From positions 2,618,102-2,682,101 of the forward strand of contig SMSO01000025.1 in NCBI GenBank assembly GCA_004764695.1: a DNA stretch of 64,000 nucleotides. Reading direction: 5' to 3'. This DNA comes from Schizochytrium sp. TIO01 (taxonomy: Eukaryota > Sar > Bigyra > Thraustochytrida > Thraustochytriidae). The translations under genes and the position numbers were made by a program. Positions 30,808 through 40,730 of the stretch are shown here, piece by piece (the stretch's first letter is position 1; every line of letters begins with the position of its first letter). The notes under the pieces are model-generated. The model was not told the origin of the DNA and did not search any database. It was given only the letters and a program-made list of their open reading frames with translations.

Positions 30808-32940
30808 ATGGAGGCCCTCTTCGTGTTCAACCGCAAAATTGGGTCCACAGATGAGGCTGCGACTTTTGCGGAGCGCACAGAGAGTCTGCTTTTTTATTCC
30901 TCTACGTGTGGAGATGCCCTAGAAGAGCAACTTGAGCGACTCAGCATGTGCGAGGCTTTTATTGACTTGTGTAGAAGTTTCGACGCAAAGGCTCCCTGCG
31001 AAGCGGTATTCTTGGACAATCATGCTTATGCAATGTACGAATGTGAACCAGATACTTGGATTGTGGTGTGCTGTACATCTCGTTTAGGAGACATGAATGA
31101 GGAGGAGCTGGTGAACTTGACAAGTTCGGCATTCGCTACGTTTCTGTACCGTCCTCCAGCGATGCCGATCAGTTCGAAAAAGTCACCAATTGGCAAGCTC
31201 CCTTTTCGTCGCAATACATCGCACGCATCTATGCTTAAACGGCAGACAAAGAGCCAAGGAGCAGGAGTCAGTGCCAAAGATTCTGATGATATTCGTATCG
31301 TAGAGACTGCGGACCCTAGCGTCAATGTTCTCCGCGCGTTGCTGCATCGAGTCTACAAACTTTTCTTGCTGTACCATGGTCCAATATCATTGTTATTGTG
31401 GCCAGAAGGATCAGAGGACGTCCCAGCCGGACTAAAGGAGCTTCGCAAAATATTGCGAAAAACACGGCATCTACAGGAGCTCGTTGACGAAGGAGACTTG
31501 AATCCTGACCCAGAGCAGGCTAAATTACTTCGGGAAAGAGAGACTAATGAAGATAGATTAGCGTCCATGCTAGCCAAGTCTACCGCTGACCGTGTTCGCG
31601 AGAATATGGCTTCCTTTTTACCAGCTCTTTTAGCTCAGGTGGATTTTTCTCGCTTGCATTTACTCTATGAAGACTTTGCCCTTCCGTTCGCACCTCTTGA
31701 GAAAGACGTTATGGTGTCTGTACAATTGTTGATGGATCGTCTACAATTTTCTTTTTCTCCTCGTGTACAAAAGTGTGCATTGATTCGCGCTGGGGAAGTT
31801 ATATGGAGTTCATTACCGATGGCCATGATGCGAAGCATCTACATGCTTCTCGACATAATATTGTATGAAAGAACTGGTACACCGACTTCGGTTTCAGCAA
31901 CAGGTTCGCGCTCTCGTATACAAGGAAGCCGTCTGGCGACTGCAGATGGTGATCTTGGCGAGGCCGATAGTGGACTCGCAAACCGGCATTCCTATCCTCT
32001 CAGCCCAGGTTTTCTACGACTGGGTAGCACAGGGGAGCTCAATGAACACTCACGTCCTATAGACAGCACGGAGGTTTATTTTCCCGCCTTATTCCACGCA
32101 GAAGATAATGTTTTCCAGAGGGTAGCAGCGTATGGCCTCGATGATACAATTATGGTTGTGCTTTTGCCACACACTGAACGAAGAATAATGCAGCCCTTGG
32201 AAAGATCAACTAGTCCTGAGTGGAACAAGATCAAACTTTTAGACTTTGCTGGTCAGCTAGAAGGTTTTCTCCATAAGGAAATGGTAAACTTAGTGCATTT
32301 GCTTTCAGATGGCAAGTCCACACTCACTGAGCAAGGATCTCCGCAAGTTACTTGGGGCACTGTGTCAGGGTCGCTTAGCTCGTCTTCTCGACAAGATGGC
32401 CAGTCAACAGCTGGATCTTTCAGTGCATCGAGTGTTGAGCCGAATTTAATTTCAAGAGCTGGGTGGCAATTTGGTCAAGGGGGATTGCAAGTTATGACAC
32501 AACCCCGAAGCTTGGGAAAGAGCATTCGAGGACCAGGAGGCTATGGCGCATCTACGACTGAGCAAGGGGAGTTCTACTTGTATTTGAATGAGAGTAGCAA
32601 TGTGGTGACGATTTCTGAAGCATGGTTGAGTACTTTGAGCCGCCCGAATGCAATTTCCTACCCGTCAAATCATGATATTGGCTTGCTTTTCTCGTCTAAC
32701 CTTATTACAGCAATGAACTCAGCGAGGCATGAATTCTCAGCAGATACAACAAAGTGTATGTTAATCATTGAGTTTGTTTGTCCTAATACATGTCAGCATC
32801 AGCCAGGATGCTGGCTTGTTGCTATGAAGTCTGGGTCAAGACAAGTTTTCCTTATAGTTGACCCAAAACACTCATTCGAGCATGTTAGCCACCGTTCTCG
32901 TGTACTTCGAGAGACTGCCTTCAGTTCTATTTTGCTCTAA
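30808..32940 (+). CDS. CCZ1: CCZ1-like subunit of the MON1-CCZ1 Rab7 exchange factor
   Basis: Single exon, 710 residues from the ATG at 30808. The N-terminal longin domain matches CCZ1: EALFVFNRKIGSTDEAATFA, then a LLFYSS strand, LSMCEAFIDLCRSF (compare the family's GLCEAIVQFTRTF), and ECEPDTWIVVCCTS in place of the EPExxFWMVM strand. A later segment (LLHRVYKLFLLYHG, about 180) and the C-terminal strands (KCMLIIEFVCPN, VFLIVDPKH) fit the other two longin domains of the tri-longin fold. MON1-CCZ1 recruits and activates Rab7 on late endosomes and vacuoles. Linkers at about 130-170, 360-420 and 500-570 are rich in Ser, Thr and Gly and enlarge it over the human protein (482 residues). Its MON1 partner is not in the window. 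Confidence 0.78.
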   Translation: MEALFVFNRKIGSTDEAATFAERTESLLFYSSTCGDALEEQLERLSMCEAFIDLCRSFDAKAPCEAVFLDNHAYAMYECEPDTWIVVCCTSRLGDMNEEELVNLTSSAFATFLYRPPAMPISSKKSPIGKLPFRRNTSHASMLKRQTKSQGAGVSAKDSDDIRIVETADPSVNVLRALLHRVYKLFLLYHGPISLLLWPEGSEDVPAGLKELRKILRKTRHLQELVDEGDLNPDPEQAKLLRERETNEDRLASMLAKSTADRVRENMASFLPALLAQVDFSRLHLLYEDFALPFAPLEKDVMVSVQLLMDRLQFSFSPRVQKCALIRAGEVIWSSLPMAMMRSIYMLLDIILYERTGTPTSVSATGSRSRIQGSRLATADGDLGEADSGLANRHSYPLSPGFLRLGSTGELNEHSRPIDSTEVYFPALFHAEDNVFQRVAAYGLDDTIMVVLLPHTERRIMQPLERSTSPEWNKIKLLDFAGQLEGFLHKEMVNLVHLLSDGKSTLTEQGSPQVTWGTVSGSLSSSSRQDGQSTAGSFSASSVEPNLISRAGWQFGQGGLQVMTQPRSLGKSIRGPGGYGASTTEQGEFYLYLNESSNVVTISEAWLSTLSRPNAISYPSNHDIGLLFSSNLITAMNSARHEFSADTTKCMLIIEFVCPNTCQHQPGCWLVAMKSGSRQVFLIVDPKHSFEHVSHRSRVLRETAFSSILL

Positions 32941-33264
32941 TAAACTGGTAGCAACTCTCATTTGAGATCTTATTTGTTTTGGTGTATGAGAAAAGGTATG
33001 GAGTTCGCAGAGAAAACATAATAGATTTTCTAACCCGCCATCTCCTCGGAACACCTACCGTGCCAAGTATTTCAGGTTAGGAAAACCATTTCGCTATAAT
33101 CTGAAAGAAAAACTACAACAAGAATGAAACTGTAATTGATCTTATATGTCCTTTGCAATAAGCTTGCTGTTAAAATACAAAAATACAAATAATATATTTC
33201 AGCGATGAGGTTTCTGCGCAATGTAGCCATGCTAAAAATGATTTTAATGGTGCTACAACCAAGT
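32941..33264. other. Convergent 3' spacer, CCZ1 and EXO70
   Basis: 324 bp of AT-rich DNA holding both 3' UTRs. No gene or notable structure seen. Confidence 0.5.
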
Positions 33265-35961
33265 CTATCTCGACGCAAATGACTCCACAGCACGTGGGTC
33301 TGAAGAAGTCTCCGAGACCTCAAAGAATTGAGAAATCATCGTGGAGAGAACCTCTGGGGAGTAAGGCAAAAACGTGTTATTCACGCTTTTGCGTTGCACA
33401 TAAGCAATAGAGTTGAGCCAATTGTACCCCTTGGTGTATGGTTCTAAAATGGCATTACGGATACGAAAACGAAGCTCAGTACGAAGGTCAAAGTCGGGAA
33501 CCTCCAACTTGGTCTGTGCCTTGTGCACCGTGTCGAACCAGTGTTGCCATGCAGAGCAGTAGTTTTGCACGACTTTTTTGTCTGCGGCAGACAAATTCTG
33601 ACTATTTTGAGTGATTTGTTCCAAGGGGGTAGCTCCGAGGTATTGTTGCACTGGCGCAAGCACCGACGTTACATACATCTCTTTGGCATGGTCAAGGTCG
33701 CTTTGTTTGTCTTGTAAAAGATGAGAATTCTCCATAATTTCGCCTAAATAGCCTTGCTGCCTTGTCGCGCCCGAGACTAAAAAGTGTACATTGTTTGTTA
33801 AAAATAAGCACACCTTCGGGGCTGTACTACGTTGCGCATTAGCCAAGTTAAAAAGCATTAGAATGTACTTGTCGAAAAGCTGTTCAATATTCAATTGGAA
33901 CTGCTGAGCTTGAAATTCAAGCGAGGCGTCTGAGCCACCGCCATCTTCTGGAACTAAAAGCGACTGAATGACTGTTCGATACTCACATAGACGACGAGCA
34001 AATGTAAGTACTCGGGTTGTCGCAGGATGGACAGATGCAGACTCTGGAATGCCACTAAGTGGGTTCAGAAGATACATATAAGCCTGAGGAAGACTTTGCA
34101 CAGCGTCATTCCGCCATGACTTGTAAAGCAAGACAAACTGGCTCCAAGCTTCTTGCGGTAGAGCATGTTCACTATTTCTACTTGCAGGGCCCGAAGTGAA
34201 ACCCTTCTCCATGCTTTCGCTTCTGCGGCGTGGCGTACCAGGCTCGTCCTCCTCTTCAGCAAGGTAGGCGAGAGAACCCGGTGCAAGAATCTCATAAAAT
34301 TTGGGGTGGAGATCTTGTAGTTTCTCTAGTACATCAGCCACAGCAAAGACAGCCTCAGATGTTGAGTACGTTTTGTGAGTGTATGAAAGGGAGTCGCGCA
34401 TTCCAAGGCCCGCAAGGCGCTCGCAAGGTCCTACCATGGCATCGAGAAAGAGACGTCTACCAGCACGGCCTTTGGGGAGAGCTCGTATAGAGAGCGCGAG
34501 CTCTGCCTCGAGTGCCTCAATGGCTAAATCTAGCACTTCGATCATGCCATGCTCACCACGTGTGTACTTTTTGTTATTTTGCGCTCCTGTGTTATGGCTT
34601 GCAAACCCATCATTGCTTGTAAAACTAGCAAGGTTACCGTGCGACTTGAAGGAGTCTTGTTGCTGCATCAGTTGATGAAGCTGTGCAGTAGATTGAGGGT
34701 TAAGAAGAGGAGGTGGGGGGAGCGGATCATGTGAACCTCCCGAATCAGGAGGCGCAAAGCTCGCAGGGCTTGGCAAACTTGGTGAAGATTGAGGAGAAAA
34801 GGTGCCACCATCAGTGAATGAGTCACCGTCCTTGTATTTGGACTTGCGACGGTGTCTGCCCAAGAAAAAGTTTTTAATCTTTTTCGATTTGCTTGTCTTT
34901 GTGCTCTTGGTTGAGAACTCGCTCATTCCATCATCCCGCATGCTTTGTGCAGAGCTACCTGGTACTGCTTGTCGGTGTGATGTCATTTTCGAGAATGACC
35001 TGCCAAATTCCGATTTCGACGAGCGCATGGCTGTGGTAGGAAGACGTTGAGATTCATTCTTTTTGGGGGCTTGGGGTTCTTCTACTTGAGTTTTAGTTAT
35101 CACTGGCGGGGGTCTGACGGTGACTTGCAATCTGTTCGTCTGTGCTGATGCTCCCAGGTTTCCAAATCCCAAAGATGCAGTCTCTTTCCAAAACGATTCT
35201 GCAAGTTTATCGAGAGCATCACTAACGATTCTACCTCTGCCACGAGCATAGGCGTCTGCAAATAGATCTTGCAGCCCACAGTCTGTAAGGCATTGCGCGA
35301 GTTCTCTAAGACGACTACCAATCTCGCTAGGAAGCGCCTCGTGCATGACGAGTGCATCCTGCCCATTAAAGTCAGGGTCCATATGCGGCCCTACATAATC
35401 CTCTACAGATGCTGCCTGACGCTCAAGGGTAACCTCGAATTCAATGCAGATACTATCAGTAGCGAACTGTCTCAAAGATGCAATTTGCTGAAAATACGTC
35501 GCCGTAGACATAAACTCTGGATGTTTTTCCACAAACAAGTACGACTCGCACAATCTCTGTAGGGCTTTGAAGTATTCCTCACGATCCTCTCGTGCTTCAG
35601 ATTTAATCAGCGCCGACTTTTGCAAAATACCTCGAACATCGTCCGCCGTACGAAAATGTTGATGCACCTTCTCAAACTGCGTTAAGCTGGATGAGATATT
35701 CTTCTGCGCCGTCGTCAGTTTCAGTGTTAACGCATGAACAGGTTCTATAGCCTGCTCAAGTTTATCCACACGAGCCTCAAAATCTCTCAGGGCGCCAACC
35801 ATTTCGCGCGTGTTGGATGCGCTGCTTTGGAGGCCCTTCGTGATCACCTCAATACTTGCTAGCAAGCGTGCCTCCACCTCGTCTTTTGCAGTGGCACTGG
35901 CCTCTGAGCCCGCATGCCGAGTAGCGCTAGTACTCACGGTGGATGCTGACATTGAAACCAT
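33265..35961 (-). CDS. EXO70: EXO70 subunit of the exocyst, with a long internal insert
   Basis: Single exon, 898 residues from the ATG at 35961; a second ATG lies three codons on. The N-terminal 110 residues form the EXO70 coiled coil. FRTADDVRGILQKS and EEYFKALQRLCESYLFVEKH then match the family's first helical bundle. The C-terminal half (about 500-890) has the EXO70 rod pattern, including FLTNNVHFLVSG and the TELRFRIRNAILEPY-like helix near the end. EXO70 binds PI(4,5)P2 and directs secretory vesicles to the plasma membrane. A low-complexity insert of about 190 residues (about 300-490) holds Ser/Pro runs, a PLPPPPLL stretch and a strongly basic patch (KSKKIKNFFLGRHRRKSKYK) that could contact acidic lipid. 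Typical EXO70 is about 650 residues, so the insert explains the extra length. Confidence 0.84.
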   Translation of the reverse strand: MVSMSASTVSTSATRHAGSEASATAKDEVEARLLASIEVITKGLQSSASNTREMVGALRDFEARVDKLEQAIEPVHALTLKLTTAQKNISSSLTQFEKVHQHFRTADDVRGILQKSALIKSEAREDREEYFKALQRLCESYLFVEKHPEFMSTATYFQQIASLRQFATDSICIEFEVTLERQAASVEDYVGPHMDPDFNGQDALVMHEALPSEIGSRLRELAQCLTDCGLQDLFADAYARGRGRIVSDALDKLAESFWKETASLGFGNLGASAQTNRLQVTVRPPPVITKTQVEEPQAPKKNESQRLPTTAMRSSKSEFGRSFSKMTSHRQAVPGSSAQSMRDDGMSEFSTKSTKTSKSKKIKNFFLGRHRRKSKYKDGDSFTDGGTFSPQSSPSLPSPASFAPPDSGGSHDPLPPPPLLNPQSTAQLHQLMQQQDSFKSHGNLASFTSNDGFASHNTGAQNNKKYTRGEHGMIEVLDLAIEALEAELALSIRALPKGRAGRRLFLDAMVGPCERLAGLGMRDSLSYTHKTYSTSEAVFAVADVLEKLQDLHPKFYEILAPGSLAYLAEEEDEPGTPRRRSESMEKGFTSGPASRNSEHALPQEAWSQFVLLYKSWRNDAVQSLPQAYMYLLNPLSGIPESASVHPATTRVLTFARRLCEYRTVIQSLLVPEDGGGSDASLEFQAQQFQLNIEQLFDKYILMLFNLANAQRSTAPKVCLFLTNNVHFLVSGATRQQGYLGEIMENSHLLQDKQSDLDHAKEMYVTSVLAPVQQYLGATPLEQITQNSQNLSAADKKVVQNYCSAWQHWFDTVHKAQTKLEVPDFDLRTELRFRIRNAILEPYTKGYNWLNSIAYVQRKSVNNTFLPYSPEVLSTMISQFFEVSETSSDPRAVESFASR

Positions 35962-36770
35962 CTGGCTTGCGAAGAGGCGACAGTCACTGACTGATAACCC
36001 CAGAGGTGTGACTCGCAATGCGCAACTCGCAACGGAGCCAGGTTGGTTGAGTTGTGTTGCGTTGCGATTTGGAGACGATCAATCTTAATAAAAAATGATT
36101 TTTTATTTATTTTTTTCAATAGAATTTCTCAGACTTTTTACTTTTTATACCGTAGTTTTAAATTATTGTCGGTCTTTCTTTTTCTTAGTCTTTTTGTTTG
36201 TCTCCGTTCTTAGCTAGACAGTGATAATCGAGTTCAGAAACTGTCCTTTGAGCACATGACACATTATGTAGCCTGCAGTTTGCATGCTCGATCAGAGTTG
36301 ACTACGTGCCGAGCTTCGCTCAGTTTGACATTACTGTCGCTGGACTCACTTTCCCCAGGGAAAGTGAACTGCAAGAAGTGCAATCTGAACGTAATAATTT
36401 ACTGAGTAAGTTAACAAGTTTCGCAGACTGCGAGTAGCATTTGATGGTTGTGTGAAATAACAATTCGATCTATAATGTAGAACAAAAGGATTGCTTCAAC
36501 CGTGGAGATTTCATGCAGAGATGGAATCTTTGCTTTGGCCGTGTGGCAGGATATATTTACAAACACGGTATCTAGAAATCTACCGTGAAATAAGATGTAA
36601 ACATGGCGGTCAGGCAAAACATTACATGGAATATGTAAATGTGTGGAATAGAAGGGGAAAGTCATGTATTTATAAGGTTCTTAAACTACCTTTGAATATG
36701 CATCTCTGAGAATCGAGCTTGCATTGTGCAAGTGCGCAGAGTCAAAAGGTCATCATCTAGATATGAACGT
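35962..36770. other. Spacer between EXO70 and rhomboid genes
   Basis: Includes a CGCAA-rich segment close to the EXO70 start (36010-36070) and a 20-nt inverted repeat (36347-36366). A small plus-strand frame at 36521-36709 is open but not convincing. Confidence 0.45.
36347..36366. repeat. 20-nt inverted repeat with 9-bp arms
   Basis: CACTTTCCC-CA-GGGAAAGTG is a perfect inverted repeat. It could form a small hairpin or bind a dimeric factor. It is too small to assign further. Confidence 0.6.
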
Positions 36771-37760
36771 TTAAAACATTCTGCGACGGAAGACCAGGAA
36801 ACAAAGTGCGCCACAGGCAGCGCCAGTGAGGTGACTAGTGTAGCCAATGCGTGTCGAGCCGGGCGTAGGTGCCGAGCTAACTGCACCAAAGACATCCTGG
36901 AACATGATGAAGATACCAAAGATAGCGAGAGGCACTGGGATGATTCCGTAGATTAGTACAGTTGCACGGGGGTTCATCAGCACATTGAACATGACGCAGC
37001 AGTTAATCGCTCCTGAGGCACCCATGAGAACGGTCCGCTGGCGTTCGTAGTAGGCTTGGCCAATTTGGGCCAGGGAGGACACTATTGCTGAGCCGGCGTA
37101 CACGGACAGAAACATCCGGGGTCCAAGGTAGGCGAGCATACCTGCGCCGAAATAGTACAACCCTAGCATGTTGACGAGAAGGTGCCAAATATCGGTATGA
37201 GAAAATGAGCAAGTGAGTAGTGTATGCAGCCTCGCCGATCTGAAGATACCCTCCGTAGTGCAAGTAAAATGTTGGAACATCCAAAATGGGTTGAGTGTCT
37301 TCCACATCACAAACACTGCAACGTTAGCGCCAATGAGTCCCAAAATAAGGTTTCCGTTATCGTGCCACATACGAGGCGGCCCTCCTTGTGCATAATAAGA
37401 GCGTTTGGCCAAATGCACCGGAGTTTTCCGCACAGGAGCGGTTGCTTTGGTAAGCCCGGATCTAGCATTGCTCAAGACACCACCCAATACACTCTCATTC
37501 GCGTAAGCTTGCTTAATAATCGTCGACGATTTTCCTGCCGCCATATATGAAATTTGTCTCGAAGTCTGGATTGAACTTGCAAGAAAAGACGAGGAGATCC
37601 TCGAAGATACCCGCAGAGACTGCGACGTTGATGTCCTCAATGCGGGCCCCGCCATCACGCTTGCATCTTTGCAGTTGCGAGGAGCAGCAAGTACTAGGCG
37701 AGCAGAAGCGCCTGCCCACGCATGGCCACATCTTGCCAGCGCCGAGAGGGATCCCAACAT
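36771..37760 (-). CDS. Mitochondrial-type rhomboid intramembrane protease
   Basis: Single exon, 329 residues from the ATG at 37760. The first 130 residues are rich in Arg, Ser and Ala with few acids, which fits a mitochondrial presequence. The membrane domain has six or seven helices with the rhomboid landmarks: HTLLTCSFSHTDIWHLLVNM (HxxxN region), GASGA holding the nucleophilic Ser near residue 247, and SHLTGAACGAL with the catalytic His near 311. Rhomboids cleave TM helices inside the bilayer. The PARL/Pcp1 class acts in the inner mitochondrial membrane on substrates such as PINK1 or Mgm1. It ends in RRRMF. Divergent from PDCD2 across about 820 bp. Confidence 0.93.
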   Translation of the reverse strand: MLGSLSALARCGHAWAGASARLVLAAPRNCKDASVMAGPALRTSTSQSLRVSSRISSSFLASSIQTSRQISYMAAGKSSTIIKQAYANESVLGGVLSNARSGLTKATAPVRKTPVHLAKRSYYAQGGPPRMWHDNGNLILGLIGANVAVFVMWKTLNPFWMFQHFTCTTEGIFRSARLHTLLTCSFSHTDIWHLLVNMLGLYYFGAGMLAYLGPRMFLSVYAGSAIVSSLAQIGQAYYERQRTVLMGASGAINCCVMFNVLMNPRATVLIYGIIPVPLAIFGIFIMFQDVFGAVSSAPTPGSTRIGYTSHLTGAACGALCFLVFRRRMF

Positions 37761-38584
37761 CGTCGCAGTATGGTACCTCTCCCGCAAAGCAGATCTGCCG
37801 TAGCCAATTCGCCGCAGAGCTTCTTTTAAATGATGAAGGCGATTTTGATTTTTCTATGGACTACTTATATCTAAACAAAACATGCATTATCATACGTGAT
37901 GTTACCCTGGTGCTATTACATTCATGGAGGAAGCTATTGCATGGCGAAATGAAGATCAGAAAAGTGCAGTTATAGCATGCTATATTCTTGCAAATGATTG
38001 CAATGTTTTTGGATGGGAAGGTATTTCATCGCGGCTAAGATTCATGGCTTTTTCAATTTCAAAGAATAGGAAAAATCAATATATATATATAATTATGATA
38101 CTATATTTTATTTTAAGAAGAAGAAAACTTGGGCTCTCTGGAAATGACGAGAACACGTGAAAATATTGCACTTTGCTGTCCACTGCAACGTTTTGTTCCG
38201 CCAGGGCACAACTCAGATCGTCCAATTATGTGTTCTGCATCGACTTGTCAGCTCCACGTGATAGAATGCGCAAGATGACCAAGTTCTCAGCTTTCTTCAA
38301 TCGTGTTCATTGGTCAAAATTCATTGTTCATTTCAGATGTTGCAATGCATGCAATGCAACGTGAGGAAAGAGCGATGATCTCGAGGCTTAGGAGTCTCGC
38401 ACAACTACTATTGAAACGTCTATCTAGTCAGTTATAAAAATAAATAAAAATAATAGTAGTGTTAAGAGGGGAAAAAATAAAAAATAAAAACAGCAAAACT
38501 GTGATGACACATGAATCAACACAAACCAATCGTGCATCATTAGTGGCCTCTGCGGTTGGGTCTCGGAACTAAGCCTGAGTGGAG
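37761..38584. other. Divergent spacer between rhomboid and PDCD2 genes
   Basis: AT-rich. A TA run lies at about 38081-38092 and A-rich stretches at 38440-38490. No gene supported. Confidence 0.5.
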
Positions 38585-39910
38585 ATGGCGGAGGCTACTT
38601 TTCTGGGTGTCCCCAGGCGTGAGTATTCCCTGACGACGGCAGCTCCGACACGTCGTGATGCCTCCGCGAGCAAGATTGGCGGTGAGCCGTGGGTCCCGGC
38701 CCCTTTGGTGGCCCTCGCGAGCCCAGGAACACCTTGCGCTACGTGTGGCGGCAAACTCTTCTTTCTTGCACAGATCTACGCTCCAGTGTGTGATGAGAGA
38801 CTTCGCGTGCTCTTGATCTTTGTCTGCAATGCATCTGAGTGTGCAAAGCCACAGGTTGTTGTACTCAGGCTTGAACAGGACTACAGTGAGACCATCGCAG
38901 ACGAAACTTCTACGAAGAACTCCAAGTCCAAAAAATCTGCTCAAAATGTATCCAAAACGGACGATGGTAAAATTACAAATTCCTTTCAAGATGGAATTAA
39001 TGTAAACTCTGCAGGTGCTGCTGTGACAGCTAAAAGCTCGAAGAAACTCTCAAAGAAGGCAGGGAAGGCGCGTAAGAAGGCAACCTTTACGGTTGCCTGG
39101 GGAGACGAAGAGGCTCCTAGTGCTACCCTTGATGATTTGGAGAGTATGCTTAACCAACGTGATGAGGCTATTCTTGAACAACATAAACAAGAACAGAAAG
39201 AGTTGCAGAAAATAGTACAGCAACAGGAGACTGAACAAGACCAAGGGCAACAGCAGCTAAAAACAGATCTAAAGGAGGATTCAAGAAAGGAGACCAGTAA
39301 TCAGGGAGAAAACAAAGGCACATCAAGGAAAACACTAGACTCTATCTCCGAAGCAGATTCGAAAGCGAGTGTTGTGCTCGATGTCGTTGACGAATCTGAA
39401 TGGCATGGCATGCATGATGCAAAGTCAGTAGCTTTGGAGCATGCACAAGAGTTATTAGCGAGATACGAAGCTACGGAGGCTGCAGAAGCTGCAAATGTGG
39501 GCAATGATCCCTATGCAAATGCAGGTGGCCCACGCGCAGGAGCTACTGTAGAAACGGAGGAGGATGATGAGGATGATGACACGAACAGCACGGCAGCACT
39601 TCGAGAGGCGTTTCAGGAATATATTTCTTCCGCTCCCTCGCAATGCCTTAGATACGCCTACGGCGGCGAGCCTTTGATTCCTCGGAAGCTCACAACTGAA
39701 GAGCTTGCGCAAATTCCTTGTTGCGAGGTTTGCGGCAACGCCCGTGTTTTTGAAGCACAATTATTACCAGCAAGTCTGTGGGAATGGCGGCATTCAGTGG
39801 ATGCCGTAGAAATTGATTTCTCTACCATTCTTATCTACGTTTGTCCTGAGAGCTGTTCTATGACACCAAACTCTAGTCGCGAGTACCCGCTTTTTATTCA
39901 AGCAATCTGA
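38585..39910 (+). CDS. PDCD2: PDCD2/Tsr4-family protein
   Basis: Single exon, 441 residues from the ATG at 38585. The N-terminal half has the PDCD2 start FLGVPRR, then SKIGGEPWVPAP, a CATCGGKLFFLAQIYAPV zinc-ribbon half and LRVLLIFVCNASEC. The C-terminal half is the PDCD2_C domain: QCLRYAYGGEPLIP, IPCCEVCGNARVFEAQLLP and LIYVCPESC. PDCD2/Tsr4 proteins are co-translational chaperones for ribosomal protein uS5 (RPS2) in 40S assembly. The two conserved halves are separated by about 220 residues of low-complexity Lys/Glu/Gln-rich sequence with a short acidic run, longer than in the human protein (about 344-358 total). There is no MYND finger, as in PDCD2L. Confidence 0.88.
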   Translation: MAEATFLGVPRREYSLTTAAPTRRDASASKIGGEPWVPAPLVALASPGTPCATCGGKLFFLAQIYAPVCDERLRVLLIFVCNASECAKPQVVVLRLEQDYSETIADETSTKNSKSKKSAQNVSKTDDGKITNSFQDGINVNSAGAAVTAKSSKKLSKKAGKARKKATFTVAWGDEEAPSATLDDLESMLNQRDEAILEQHKQEQKELQKIVQQQETEQDQGQQQLKTDLKEDSRKETSNQGENKGTSRKTLDSISEADSKASVVLDVVDESEWHGMHDAKSVALEHAQELLARYEATEAAEAANVGNDPYANAGGPRAGATVETEEDDEDDDTNSTAALREAFQEYISSAPSQCLRYAYGGEPLIPRKLTTEELAQIPCCEVCGNARVFEAQLLPASLWEWRHSVDAVEIDFSTILIYVCPESCSMTPNSSREYPLFIQAI

Positions 39911-40730
39911 TTTGTGCCCACCGGAGATTTCACGTTTATGTGTCTTGTTCTGTTTCAACTGCACGGCGGAAATGGAATAATTCCAAGGTATCTTCCTGGA
40001 TTTAACTTGGTTTCACAAGTGCAGAATTTTCTAAATCTTCATTCTAGAAGACTTAGAAGGGACATTCACGTCTACTTTAGAACTTCCCCAAGTAGAATGT
40101 AACTTTAGAAGACTTGAAATTTTCTGAGATTTCAACCTTTAATTTTCTCATTAATGAACTTTGATATACGTTTCTGCGGATGGTAAACACTTGGGTCTTT
40201 CCTAACCTGGAATTCTAAAATGATTTACAGAACAAATTTAAGTTTCGGCGGAAATATACCATCATTGTGCTATATAGGGTCACAACCGAAGACATAACAA
40301 GGAGAACTAATAGAATACCCTGGTGCTTAATTTTGAAAGGACTTTGCACCACAGCACCCCACTGTCCACTCTATATACACTATAGGCCCTTTATTATCGT
40401 ACAGAATAGCAAAAGCGCTAACATTGTATTTTCATGTTGGTCTTTTTTATTTCTAATGAGCTTCTTTCATTTTGTTACCAAAAGGAGATGTTATTTGGGT
40501 AGCTTGGGTAAGTGATGCTGAGTATAAGGGGAAAAAACATACATTAAACCAAGACGTAACGGACTAACTGGTATCAAACCAGGAAAATTTGAGAATAGTC
40601 TCTTGAAAGTTAAAACTTTTATCCTTTTAACTTCGTTAGATTTGATCGTAAAATAGTTCTATAGAATTATATGATTTTGGATTGAATATACTCTGTACAG
40701 ATTGAACAGAAGAGATGTTGGGGATTATCT
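39911..40730. other. Convergent spacer, PDCD2 and RING gene
   Basis: About 820 bp of AT-rich DNA. A short motif, TTAGAAGACTT, recurs near 40050 and 40103. No gene supported. Confidence 0.5.

Noticed and set aside
14332-36000. TRAPPC10, CCZ1 and EXO70 as a membrane-traffic gene cluster
   Set aside because: They belong to three different complexes, are on both strands and are separated by unrelated genes; chance proximity is enough.
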